Assembly: GCA_029233965.1 (NCBI GenBank)
Contig: JARGOP010000033.1
Coordinates: 1 to 56,050, forward strand
Origin: Verrucomicrobiales bacterium
Lineage (GTDB): Bacteria > Verrucomicrobiota > Verrucomicrobiia > Verrucomicrobiales > DEV007
Direction of reading: 5' to 3'
DNA: 56,050 nt
Shown: positions 23,644 to 32,296 of the stretch, piece after piece
How the letters are laid out: every line of letters begins with the position of its first letter
How positions within the stretch are numbered: the stretch's first letter is position 1
Program-made: the position numbers and the translations under genes
The notes under the pieces: generated by a model
Databases searched by the model: none
Seen by the model: the letters and a program-made list of their open reading frames with translations, nothing else
What the model was told of the DNA's origin: nothing

Positions 23644-25605
23644 CTAGGCCTTTTCCAAATCCCTCAGCTCGGATTGAAACCCGCTGCTGAGAATGGGAAA
23701 ACGACACCAGGTTTTGGGGTCGAGGTTTTTGTCATCGAGGTGAAATCCGGGAGCGTAGCGCTCACGCTTCCATTGGTTCCGGCTCCAGAGGCGGAAGAAT
23801 TTGGTGACCCATCCCTTGAGAACTTCCGGCTCGTACCCGGAATGGGATTCGCACATGAATTCCCAGACTTCGATGGGCAGTTTCTTGTCCCGGATCGCCA
23901 GTTTTTCGATCGCATCGAGAACCGGGTAGGGCATCAGGTCCGATTCGTCCGTCTGCTTGTCTTCAGAAGGGCGCAGCTCAGCGGTCGGGGCCTGTACGTT
24001 GATGACTTTCAGCTCAGGGACGGGTTGGATGTCCGGTTGGCACCCTTCCGTTTCCATCCAGACGAGCCATTGCCTCAAAAAGGCTTTATCGATGCCTGAA
24101 ATGGGACTGAGTCCGCCGCTCGTGTCGCCGTCCATCGTCGCGTAGCCAACGGCGGCTTCGGATCGGTTGCTGGTTGAGAGCAGCAGAGCATTGCGAATAT
24201 TGGTGAGCATCCAGACCCCGGGTGCCCGGACGCGCGCCTGAATGTTTTGCAGGGCCACGTCGTCGGTTTCCCAGGTCAGATCGCGACCGATTCCCTTTTC
24301 GACGATGGCACGATAGCCTTCCACGAGCGCATCGACGTCCCATTCCTGATAGTCGGCCTCGATTGCCTTTGCGACTGTTTCGGCAGCACTTCGTGTCGTT
24401 TCGGAACTGTTCCGGGTGCTTTGGTAGACGCAGGAAAGCAACTGGGTCATGAGGGGACGCTCATCAAAACGGATATGCCCCAGCTTCTTTCGAAACCCCT
24501 CCTCGCCGAGATCATCCATCGCGAGGTCGGCCATCAGCTTCACAAGCACCGCCGTTGCCGCTGAATCTGCGCCGCCACTGAGAGAGACGACGAACCCGCC
24601 GGAGTAACTTTTTCTGAGGTAGTCGAAAAGTCCCAGCGCCATCGTGCGGGTGAACTCCTCCTCTTTCGAATCGGCGGCGAGATCAGCATGGCTGAATTCG
24701 GTCGTGTAGGGACCTTTCCATTTGGGTGAAAAATCGACTTTCACGGTGAGGTCATCATTTTCCCCGAGAATGGGACGATGACTCACCTGGCGGGCCTGGT
24801 GCAGCCTCGTGAGGTTCAGATCGATCGTTGCCGCCGTCAGAATAGAGTCGTGAAATGAAAACCGCCTTCCTTCGGCGACATACTCACCACCGCAGGCGAT
24901 CACGGTGCCGCCGTCGTAGATGACGCGCCCCGCTTCGTTGCCGAGCAGGTTGGCGTAAACATAGCCGCAGGCGAAGGCACGGGATCCTTCGAGGACGAAT
25001 CGCTCGCGGACCATCTGTTTCCCGAAGGCAAAGTGACTCGCGCTGGGGTTGAAAATCAGATCCACGCCGCGACGGGCGAGACGGGTGCCGGGACGATTCG
25101 CGACCCAGGCATCTTCGCAGATCTCGAAGCCGAGCCGGACGCCGCCAATGTCGAACACGAGATCGCCGATCGGGACCTTCCTGCCATCTATCTCCATTCG
25201 CTCGACCTGACCTTCGGTCCACGGCTTGAACCAACGGGGTTCGTAATGGAGTCCGTCCCCCGCCAGGTTCTGCTTCGCGACCAATCCGGTGATTTCTCCG
25301 TCTGCGATTACGGCGACAGCGTTGAAGACACAGCTTTCAAACCAGACGGGGAGGCCAACTGCCACGACGATGCCTTTGCACCTCGGAGCGAGCGCGAGGA
25401 GCGACCGCATCGCCTCCTCCCCGACTTCCGGCGAGAGAAACATGTCTTCGCATCCGTAACCCGTGATTGAGAGTTCGGGCAGGCAGAGAAAGCCGACGCC
25501 TCTTTCCCGGGCTTCGTCGATGGCGCCCGCGGCACGTCGAAGATTACCCTCCCAGTCGAGAGGGGTCTGATTCAAACAGGCGGCGCCGGTGACAATGCGG
25601 TTCAT
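23644..25605 (-). CDS. nadE: glutamine-dependent NAD+ synthetase
   Basis: A 653-residue two-domain enzyme making NAD+ from deamido-NAD+, ATP and glutamine. The N-terminal nitrilase-type glutaminase has the catalytic triad E44, K111 and C163 (G-F-E-I-C-E-D). The C-terminal synthetase has the PP-loop S-L-S-G-G-A-D-S (341-348), and later 'NIQARVRAPGVWMLTN' (fragment NIQARVRAP), 'STSNRSEAAVGYATMDGDTSGGLSPI' (fragments SNRSEAAVGY, GDTSGGL) typical of long NadE. Length matches glutamine-dependent forms (about 640-680). It is divergent from pyrD across about 140 bases. The end of the gene is followed by the repeat region upstream of the broken kinase gene. Confidence 0.95.
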   Translation of the reverse strand: MNRIVTGAACLNQTPLDWEGNLRRAAGAIDEARERGVGFLCLPELSITGYGCEDMFLSPEVGEEAMRSLLALAPRCKGIVVAVGLPVWFESCVFNAVAVIADGEITGLVAKQNLAGDGLHYEPRWFKPWTEGQVERMEIDGRKVPIGDLVFDIGGVRLGFEICEDAWVANRPGTRLARRGVDLIFNPSASHFAFGKQMVRERFVLEGSRAFACGYVYANLLGNEAGRVIYDGGTVIACGGEYVAEGRRFSFHDSILTAATIDLNLTRLHQARQVSHRPILGENDDLTVKVDFSPKWKGPYTTEFSHADLAADSKEEEFTRTMALGLFDYLRKSYSGGFVVSLSGGADSAATAVLVKLMADLAMDDLGEEGFRKKLGHIRFDERPLMTQLLSCVYQSTRNSSETTRSAAETVAKAIEADYQEWDVDALVEGYRAIVEKGIGRDLTWETDDVALQNIQARVRAPGVWMLTNIRNALLLSTSNRSEAAVGYATMDGDTSGGLSPISGIDKAFLRQWLVWMETEGCQPDIQPVPELKVINVQAPTAELRPSEDKQTDESDLMPYPVLDAIEKLAIRDKKLPIEVWEFMCESHSGYEPEVLKGWVTKFFRLWSRNQWKRERYAPGFHLDDKNLDPKTWCRFPILSSGFQSELRDLEKA

Positions 25606-25709
25606 AGGATGGGGAGAGTACTGTCCGGTAAATTACGCTCCGGGGCAAACCAGAGTTTTTACGGCCCGTTTCGGAGGCTTCCCTGGCATTTTCGGGTTTC
25701 ATTCCAACC

Positions 25710-25719
25710 CATTCGTGTT
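25710..25719 (-). repeat. inverted copy of AACACGAATG core
   Basis: CATTCGTGTT (25710-25719) is the reverse complement of AACACGAATG at 3588-3597. It lies 30 bases before pyrD. In both places it sits in a spacer just before a biosynthetic gene. Confidence 0.3.
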
Positions 25720-25748
25720 TTCCTTGTTCGACCTCACTATCTCCTTCC

Positions 25749-26792
25749 ATGCCCGACCTCTACCCGCTTGCCCGCAAGATCCTTTTCTCCCTCGACGCCG
25801 AAGCTGCGCATCACGCGACCCTCGCGATGATGAAAACCGCTGACGCCTTCGGGGTTCTCGGGCAGATCACAGGGTTGGATGCAGGATCTGACCCTGTTGA
25901 GTCCCGCGAAATTGAAGTGATGGGCCTGACTTTTCCGAACCGCGTCGGGCTCGCTGCGGGGATGGACAAAAAAGGCGAGGCGATCAGCGCTTTCGGTCAC
26001 CTCGGGTTTGGTCACGTCGAGGTGGGAACGGTCACACCGCTCTGGCAGGCCGGGAACGAAAAGCCCCGCCTCTTCCGGTTGAAGGAGCACGAAGCGATCA
26101 TCAATCGTATGGGATTCAACAATCCGGGCGTTCCTGCGATGATGCAAAACATTGCACAGTCGAAAAAAGGATTCAGTGGCGTCCTCGGGATCAACATCGG
26201 CAAGAATAAGGACACCCCGAACGAGGATTTTATTGATGATTACCTGAAGTGTCTCGAAGGCGTCTACGAAGCGGCGGATTATGTCACCGCCAATCTGTCC
26301 TCACCAAACACCAAAGGTCTCCGTGATTTGCAAAGTGAATCCACCTGCCGGGAGTTGATTCTCAGGCTTCAGGAAAAACGGGAAGAGTTGAAGAGCGCGC
26401 TCGATGGAAAACATGTCCCGCTTGTGATCAAAATCGCTCCCGATCTCGCGGACGATGCGGTGAAATCGCTCGCTGCGGTATTTTCCGAAACCGGGATCGA
26501 TGGAGTCATCACGACGAACACGACGATTGAGCGAGGTGCGGTTCAGGGGCACGAGCATGCGGAAGAAGCGGGTGGACTTAGCGGTGCACCGTTGACTGAA
26601 AAGGCGACCGGGATCCTCGCCCTGCTCCGAAGTGAAATGGATGACACGATTGCCATCATCGGATCCGGCGGCGTCATGACGGCGGCTGATGCGAGAGCAA
26701 AGTTCGATGCGGGAGCCAGCTTGGTGCAGGTCTACACCGGACTGGTGTATCACGGTGCCGCGCTGGTGCGGGAGATCGCGGCGATGAAGTGA
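25749..26792 (+). CDS. pyrD: dihydroorotate dehydrogenase (quinone), class 2
   Basis: A 347-residue class 2 enzyme oxidising dihydroorotate to orotate with a membrane quinone in pyrimidine synthesis. The N-terminal helix 'LYPLARKILFSLDAEAAHHATL' (fragment ARKILFSLDAEAAHH) is the membrane-associating extension that distinguishes class 2 from class 1. FMN-binding blocks include 'NRVGLAAGMDKKGE', 'NRMGFNNPG', 'ANLSSPNTKGLRDLQ' with the catalytic Ser, 'VIKIAPDL', 'ITTNTT' and 'IIGSGGV'. It stands alone, divergent from nadE and convergent with accD. Confidence 0.96.
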   Translation: MPDLYPLARKILFSLDAEAAHHATLAMMKTADAFGVLGQITGLDAGSDPVESREIEVMGLTFPNRVGLAAGMDKKGEAISAFGHLGFGHVEVGTVTPLWQAGNEKPRLFRLKEHEAIINRMGFNNPGVPAMMQNIAQSKKGFSGVLGINIGKNKDTPNEDFIDDYLKCLEGVYEAADYVTANLSSPNTKGLRDLQSESTCRELILRLQEKREELKSALDGKHVPLVIKIAPDLADDAVKSLAAVFSETGIDGVITTNTTIERGAVQGHEHAEEAGGLSGAPLTEKATGILALLRSEMDDTIAIIGSGGVMTAADARAKFDAGASLVQVYTGLVYHGAALVREIAAMK

Positions 26793-26972
26793 AGGCGTTC
26801 TCTGCGTGAGAGAGTATCCGCCGGGCACAGGCCCAGGAACCGAAACGCATTTCACCGTGACAGGATTTCCGCCTGCCTCTGATGGAACGAAAGGTTGTAA
26901 GCCGGAAAATCTGTATGCGACCTGTCTCCGGAGCCACCTTTTTTGCTTCGGGCTTTGAATTGTGCAGTCGGC

Positions 26973-27818
26973 TCACGTCGCACCCTGCCCGGGCAACATG
27001 TAGCTGAGCAGTTGACCGAGACGCTCACGCATTTGCGAGCGCGGGGTGATCACATCAATGAGCCCGTGCTCGAGAAGAAACTCGGCAGTTTGGAAGCCGG
27101 CAGGAAGATCCTGGTGGGTCGTCTCTTTGATCACGCGGGGACCGGCAAAACCGATCATACAGTTCGGCTCGGCCATGTTGATGTCGCCGAGAGTTGCGAA
27201 ACTGGCGGTGACACCACCAGTGGTCGGGTGAGTGAGAACAGAAATGTAGGGGAGCCCCGCGGCATGATGACGGGCGAGGGCACCGCTCGTTTTCGCCATC
27301 TGCATGAGGCTGAGAATACCTTCGTGCATCCGCGCTCCGCCGGAGGCGCTGATGATGATCGCGCCGCGCTTTTCTTCGGTCGCGGTTTCGATGGCACGGG
27401 TGAGTTTTTCTCCAACCGCAGAACTGAGGCTGCCGCCGAGGAATCGGAAATCGATCACGCTGAGAGTGACCGGGTTGCCGAGAAGCGTGCCACGGCCGGT
27501 GAGAACACCTTCTTTGAGGCCGGTCTTCTTCTGATTGGCCTTGATCTTGTCCCCGTAACCTTTGAAGCCGAGGGCATCGATTGGCTCGAGGGTCGCGTCC
27601 AGTTCGTCGAAGGAATCCGGATCAAGCAGCATTTGCACGCGTTCCTGCGAGGTGAGGGTGAAATGATGATCACACTTCGTGCAGACACGGTGGCGCTGCT
27701 TCAATGTAATTTCATCGATGATCGCACCACAGGAGGGACATTTGTTCCACAGGCCTTCCGGCATGTCGGATTTCTTCTTCCCAAGTGATGCGATCGAGCG
27801 CTTTTTAAAGATGCCCAT
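26973..27818 (-). CDS. accD: acetyl-CoA carboxylase carboxyltransferase subunit beta
   Basis: About 281 residues from the ATG at 27818. It is the beta subunit of the carboxyltransferase that makes malonyl-CoA, working with AccA. An N-terminal zinc ribbon has C27-P-S-C30 and C46-T-K-C49. The crotonase-like core shows 'GFKGYGDKIK', 'RGAIIISASGGARMHEGILSLMQMAKTS' (fragments SASGGARMHEG, LMQMAKTS) and 'PYISVLTHPTTGGVTASFA' (fragment HPTTGGVTASFA). A longer in-frame extension upstream has no family similarity. It is 122 bases downstream of comF on the same strand, possibly with its own promoter. Confidence 0.95.
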   Translation of the reverse strand: MGIFKKRSIASLGKKKSDMPEGLWNKCPSCGAIIDEITLKQRHRVCTKCDHHFTLTSQERVQMLLDPDSFDELDATLEPIDALGFKGYGDKIKANQKKTGLKEGVLTGRGTLLGNPVTLSVIDFRFLGGSLSSAVGEKLTRAIETATEEKRGAIIISASGGARMHEGILSLMQMAKTSGALARHHAAGLPYISVLTHPTTGGVTASFATLGDINMAEPNCMIGFAGPRVIKETTHQDLPAGFQTAEFLLEHGLIDVITPRSQMRERLGQLLSYMLPGQGAT

Positions 27819-27940
27819 GGTTGGAAGCCGGGGGGGTAGGGTATGTTCGTGTAGCTGAAACCGGACCACTCCGGCAGTTCGTGTATGCCCAAGCTTAGCG
27901 AGAATTGGCTTTTTCACAACCAATTTCCTCGATCCGGAGC

Positions 27941-28717
27941 TCAGCCGCGAAGGACCGAGAGCCCGACGATACGGGACCATTCGGCTGAAACCCCGTCTCC
28001 GGCGCTCCTTAAAATTCCAGCGCATTCGGAGACCGTCGTTCCGGTAGTCATGACGTCATCGACGATGAGAACCCCATGTCTGGATACGAATTCTTCGCTC
28101 AGCTTTTTCCTGATCCCGAAGGCACCCCGGAGGTTGCCAAGCCGTTCCCGTCGATCCAGCTGTGCCTGACGGACGGTATGGCGGGTCCGTTTCAACAGCG
28201 GTTCCAGCTTCAGGTCCATTCCCGGAGGGGCATTCCGGATAAATTCGCGGGCGATTTCATGGGATTGATTGAATCCCCGGCCCCGTTGCCGTTTTGGATG
28301 CAGTGGTACGGGGACGACAAGCCAGGAATCGACTTCATGGAGCCGGGTGTCATTCCAGACGCGCTGCATGAGCTGTCCCATGAGTCGTGAAAGATGAAGT
28401 TGCTTCCCGTATTTGTAGGCGTGCATCATTTGCCGTGCCTCTCCGGTGCTGCGATATCCGCTCACGGAAAAATCGAAGGCAAGCTCGCGATCCCCGCAGT
28501 TGCCGCAGCGAAAAGTCATCCCGACGGGCGTATCGTAGCTCTGCCCGCAGACAGGGCAGTATCCTTCGGGAATTGGAACCAGCTTGTCCTCGCAGTCTTC
28601 GCAGAGAAAGGGTTTTTCGAGCTGGCGCGGTGAGGAGAGCGGAACTTCGCAGCCGCCGCATTGAGGCGGATAAATCCATCCCACGACCGCCTGACGCCAG
28701 TGCGCGAATCGACTCAT
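27941..28717 (-). CDS. ComF family phosphoribosyltransferase-like protein
   Basis: A 258-residue cytoplasmic protein. The N-terminal zinc-binding part has paired cysteines (C-G-G-C, C-E-D-C, C-P-V-C-G, C-G-N-C-G) at about 20-75. The C-terminal phosphoribosyltransferase-type domain has V-L-I-V-D-D-V-M-T-T-G-T-T at about 213-225, and 'RGFNQS' with 'R-T-R-H-T-x-x-Q' upstream. ComF is needed for DNA uptake in naturally competent bacteria, but many non-competent genomes carry it. Its start overlaps the upstream CPBP protease gene by 4 bases. Confidence 0.92.
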   Translation of the reverse strand: MSRFAHWRQAVVGWIYPPQCGGCEVPLSSPRQLEKPFLCEDCEDKLVPIPEGYCPVCGQSYDTPVGMTFRCGNCGDRELAFDFSVSGYRSTGEARQMMHAYKYGKQLHLSRLMGQLMQRVWNDTRLHEVDSWLVVPVPLHPKRQRGRGFNQSHEIAREFIRNAPPGMDLKLEPLLKRTRHTVRQAQLDRRERLGNLRGAFGIRKKLSEEFVSRHGVLIVDDVMTTGTTVSECAGILRSAGDGVSAEWSRIVGLSVLRG

Positions 28718-29724
28718 TTTTCGTGTTCGGCGAAAGGATCCCGGGGCGACTTGCGGAGGAAAAGCCAGACGCCGAGTCCGGTGAGAAGGACCACGAGCGT
28801 GGAAACCAGGCCAACCCGGAGGGTGTCACCGAGCCAGGGCATCATTTCGGCCCGTTCGAAGGCCCGCGATGTCATCGGGCTCAGGGTTTTGACCCCGAAT
28901 ACCCAGCCGGCATGCAGTCCAATGCCGAGCCACAGCGATCCGGTCTTCATGCGGGTGTATCCCAGAACGAGACCGATCGCGAAGAGCACGGCAAACTCCG
29001 AGAGCAGGAAATAGGGATCCGCAAACTGCGATAAGAAATACTGAAAAATCCGGCCGACCATCCAGAAGCCGGTTCCCCAGGTCACGGGACCGATTTCGAG
29101 AGTGGGAGGCGCGTTGAAAAAGTGGATCACGGCAAAGAAAACGGCGATTGTGAAGAACAGGGGAATCGGCTTCAAAACCCTCGCGAGCACCGCCTGCAGG
29201 GCACCACGGAAGACGAATTCTTCAAGGAATCCCACGGCGAAGCCGGTTCCAACCGCTTGAAGGAGGATCCTGGCGAGGGTTTTGCCGGCGTCGCGGGACT
29301 CATACCACCCCTGATGCAGATAGAAGGCGCCGAGCAGAAGGAGCGTTCCCCCCGCCACCACAAAGCCGAGAAGGCAATGGCGCCACCACGCGGGATTCGG
29401 CTCCAGTTGGAGAAATGCTTTGATCCCGACCTTTTCCCGGCGCCCCGCATTCATCCATTTCAGGGTGGGCCAGAGCAGAAGGAGGGCGCTGACAAGCACG
29501 GCGCGATTGAAGTAACGGGAGAACTTCGCGCGATCCAGGGAACCGTTCAGGCCTTCAAGGAATCCGCCTTCGAGCCATCCTTTCGCGACGATATGCTTGC
29601 CTCCGAAGTAGATCGGCGGAGCGAGAATGGCGGAAAGAATCACGATCCCCGACAGAAAGACGAGGATTTTGAACGCGCCCGACCGCCAGAAAGTCTGTGT
29701 TTCCATGACAGGCCGATACGCCAA
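28714..29724 (-). CDS. CPBP family intramembrane metalloprotease
   Basis: A 336-residue membrane protein with about eight hydrophobic segments. The CPBP (CAAX protease/bacteriocin processing) motifs are F-L-E-E-F-V-F-R-G near 165-173 (double Glu plus Arg), a conserved Phe-x3-His block 'FFAVIHFFN' near 200 and a later 'GIGLHAGW' near 280 with metal-ligand His. It is predicted to cleave within or at the membrane; the substrate is unknown. It is first of a leftward set with comF (4-base overlap) and accD. Confidence 0.88.
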   Translation of the reverse strand: MAYRPVMETQTFWRSGAFKILVFLSGIVILSAILAPPIYFGGKHIVAKGWLEGGFLEGLNGSLDRAKFSRYFNRAVLVSALLLLWPTLKWMNAGRREKVGIKAFLQLEPNPAWWRHCLLGFVVAGGTLLLLGAFYLHQGWYESRDAGKTLARILLQAVGTGFAVGFLEEFVFRGALQAVLARVLKPIPLFFTIAVFFAVIHFFNAPPTLEIGPVTWGTGFWMVGRIFQYFLSQFADPYFLLSEFAVLFAIGLVLGYTRMKTGSLWLGIGLHAGWVFGVKTLSPMTSRAFERAEMMPWLGDTLRVGLVSTLVVLLTGLGVWLFLRKSPRDPFAEHEK

Positions 29725-29775
29725 AAGGCCTCGTAATGCAATGCCGTCCGCACCTCGAAAAGGCCCTCACTGCGT

Positions 29776-29803
29776 CTGACAAAAGGCTTTTCCACGTTAT
29801 CTT
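29776..29803 (+). promoter_or_regulatory. predicted sigma70-type promoter for the Prc protease gene
   Basis: CTGACA (29776-29781) and TATCTT (29798-29803) with a 16-base spacer, about 75 bases before the ATG at 29879. Consensus match only. Confidence 0.3.
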
Positions 29804-29878
29804 AACAGTGTAGGGTTTCTCCCCGAATCCCCTCGAAGGGAAACCGATCACTGACAATTCAGACTCAGCCTCTCTCTT

Positions 29879-32224
29879 ATGTCTCTCAAACGCCTGCCTT
29901 TCCTCCTTCTCCTGCTCGCTTTTGCGCTTTCGGGAACCTCAATCCTCCGCGCTGAGACTCAGTCCGGCGACCTTGCTTACAAAGTCGTTCAGATGCTGGA
30001 GGAAGAGCACTTCCTGCAGGAGCCATTCAATGACAAAATGTCGGCCCGCGTTCTCGAAGGCTACCTTGAGATGCTGGACTTCAGCCGGATCTATTTTACG
30101 AAAGAGGATGTCGATGGTTTTCGGGCCCGCCATGAGACAACGATCGATGATCAGGTGAGAAACGAGTCGATTCCCGCTGCATATGAGATTTACAAGGTCT
30201 ATCAGGAGCGCATCGCGAGCCGGGTGACGATGGCTCAGAAACTCGCGAAGCCTGAGACCTTCACCTATGATTCAGATCGCACCGTCCAGATCTCCCGCAA
30301 GGACCTCGATTGGGCTCCCGCCGGGGAAGCGCATGACCAACTCTGGAGAAACCTGATTGAAGGCGATCTCATTCGTGAAAAGCTCATTGCGGATGCCCTG
30401 GCTGAGGAGGAAGCGGAGGAGCGGGCCGAAAAGCTGGAGAAAGGGGAGCCGATCGAGGAGAAGTCTGAGGAGGCTGAGAAAGAGGCCGGCAAATCCATCT
30501 ACGAAAAAGTCTCGGATCGCTACGACCGGATTCAGAAGCGGGTCGATGAAAATCAAACCGAGGATGTCGCCACCCTTTTCATCAAGGCCATCGCGCGGGC
30601 TTACGATCCTCACTCTGAGTATTTCTCACAGCAGCAGTATGACAATTTCCAGATTGGGATGAACAAATCCCTCACCGGAATCGGCGCGATGCTCCAAAAG
30701 GACGAAGATCAGGGTGGAGCAACGATCGAGGGACTCGTCGTCGGTGGTCCTGCTTTCAAGGGGGGGAACCTTGAAGTGAAGGACCGTGTCATCGGGGTAG
30801 CCCAGGGAGACGGTGAGTTTGTCGATGTCGTCGAAATGAAGCTCTCTGACATCGTCGATTTGATTCGTGGAGAGGTCGGAAGCAAGGTTCGCCTCAAGGT
30901 CGTCCCTGCCGGAAAGACGAGCGGCGTAAAACTTGTCGATATCCAGCGTGACAAGATCGATTTGAAGGACAGTCTTGCGACGGCGGATTTGATCAAGACG
31001 CAGGACCCGACCGGCAAAGATCAGAAACTTGGCTGGATCACGCTTCCTTCGTTCTACGCCGACATGGCCGGTGGTTCGACGAGCACGACGACTGATGTCA
31101 TGAATCTGCTTACACGTCTCACCATCGAAGGAATTGACGGATTGGTCGTCGATCTCCGTGATAACGGTGGGGGATCTCTCGAAGAGGCGATTAATATGAC
31201 GGGGCTCTTCATCCGACGCGGGCCGGTCGTTCAGGCGGTCGATTCGCGCAGTCGCGTAGGGCAGAAGGCTTCCAGCAATATTGAGGCGGTTTACGGCGGT
31301 CCTCTCATCGTTCTTGTCAATCATGCCAGCGCGAGTGCTTCCGAGATTTTTGCGGCCGCGCTTCAGGACTATGGACGTGCCGTGATTGTCGGTGACGGAT
31401 CGACCTTTGGCAAAGGCACCGTCCAGCAGCTCCGTCCGGTTCTTTCGAACCGACTGGTCCTTCCCTTCAATCGGGAGACGAACCAGCAGGGGGCGCTGAA
31501 GCTGACGATTCAGACGTTCTATCGCATCAATGGCTATTCAACCCAGCGTGACGGAGTGGTTCCGGATGTGCAGTTGCCCTCGATCCTGGACATCGCTGAA
31601 ATCGGCGAGGCAACGCTTCCATTTGCGCTTGATGTGAAGCCCATTCCCCCGGCGGGCTACCAGCCCTTTTTCGAGAACCCTCTCCCCATCGACCTTCTGA
31701 GTCAGGCATCCGCCGGTCGGGTCAGCACGGGGCAGGCCTTCGAATACATTCTCAAGGACATCGAGGAGGAGAAGAAGCGGATTGAGGAGAACAAGATCTC
31801 GCTGAATCTTGCCGAGCGGAAGCGCGAAGTGGAAGAGGACAAGCAGGAAGCCGAGGACCGGAAAGAGGAGCGGATTGAACGGTTCGCAAAAATCCGTGAA
31901 GAGGAGAAGGACCTCTTCACGATCTACAAGCTGACTCAGGACAATTTCCGGGACGAAGATCTCACTCTTCGTGACGATCTGTCGGCAGAGGATCTGAGCG
32001 GAATGTCCCGCGGAAAAGAGGATGAAAAAGAAGAGGACAACAAAGCTCTCGAGTATCCTCACAAGTTTGATCCCTATGAGCGCGAGACGGTTCACATCAT
32101 GCAGGACCTCATCGCGATTTCCAAAACCGGCCAGCCCGTGAACATATCCGAGGCGACTCCGATGCAGCGGGACAAGACGGTGCCGATTCCGGCGCGCAAT
32201 CAGGAAGCCACACAGGCAAACTGA
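29879..32224 (+). CDS. carboxy-terminal processing protease, Prc (tail-specific) type
   Basis: A 781-residue periplasmic S41 protease with signal peptide (cut near L-R-A). The N-terminal Prc domain begins 'YKVVQMLEEEHFLQEPFND', followed by a charged Glu/Lys insertion near 170-205 that looks helical. A PDZ domain lies near 255-340 ('SLTGIGAMLQKD', 'GPAFKGGNLEVKDRVIGVAQGDG' in part). The catalytic Ser486 is in S-A-S-A-S-E-I-F and Lys512 in F-G-K-G-T-V-Q, spaced as in E. coli Prc. The C-terminal 200 residues (DUF3340-like) hold a long Glu/Lys/Arg coiled coil. It trims or degrades envelope proteins. It is transcribed alone or with the helicase gene 72 bases downstream. Confidence 0.94.
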   Translation: MSLKRLPFLLLLLAFALSGTSILRAETQSGDLAYKVVQMLEEEHFLQEPFNDKMSARVLEGYLEMLDFSRIYFTKEDVDGFRARHETTIDDQVRNESIPAAYEIYKVYQERIASRVTMAQKLAKPETFTYDSDRTVQISRKDLDWAPAGEAHDQLWRNLIEGDLIREKLIADALAEEEAEERAEKLEKGEPIEEKSEEAEKEAGKSIYEKVSDRYDRIQKRVDENQTEDVATLFIKAIARAYDPHSEYFSQQQYDNFQIGMNKSLTGIGAMLQKDEDQGGATIEGLVVGGPAFKGGNLEVKDRVIGVAQGDGEFVDVVEMKLSDIVDLIRGEVGSKVRLKVVPAGKTSGVKLVDIQRDKIDLKDSLATADLIKTQDPTGKDQKLGWITLPSFYADMAGGSTSTTTDVMNLLTRLTIEGIDGLVVDLRDNGGGSLEEAINMTGLFIRRGPVVQAVDSRSRVGQKASSNIEAVYGGPLIVLVNHASASASEIFAAALQDYGRAVIVGDGSTFGKGTVQQLRPVLSNRLVLPFNRETNQQGALKLTIQTFYRINGYSTQRDGVVPDVQLPSILDIAEIGEATLPFALDVKPIPPAGYQPFFENPLPIDLLSQASAGRVSTGQAFEYILKDIEEEKKRIEENKISLNLAERKREVEEDKQEAEDRKEERIERFAKIREEEKDLFTIYKLTQDNFRDEDLTLRDDLSAEDLSGMSRGKEDEKEEDNKALEYPHKFDPYERETVHIMQDLIAISKTGQPVNISEATPMQRDKTVPIPARNQEATQAN

Positions 32225-32296
32225 GTTGATTCCGCCGCAGGGAGGTCGAGGACTTGATCCCGTCCTCCAGACCTTCTGAGGCGTAGTATCTCCGTC

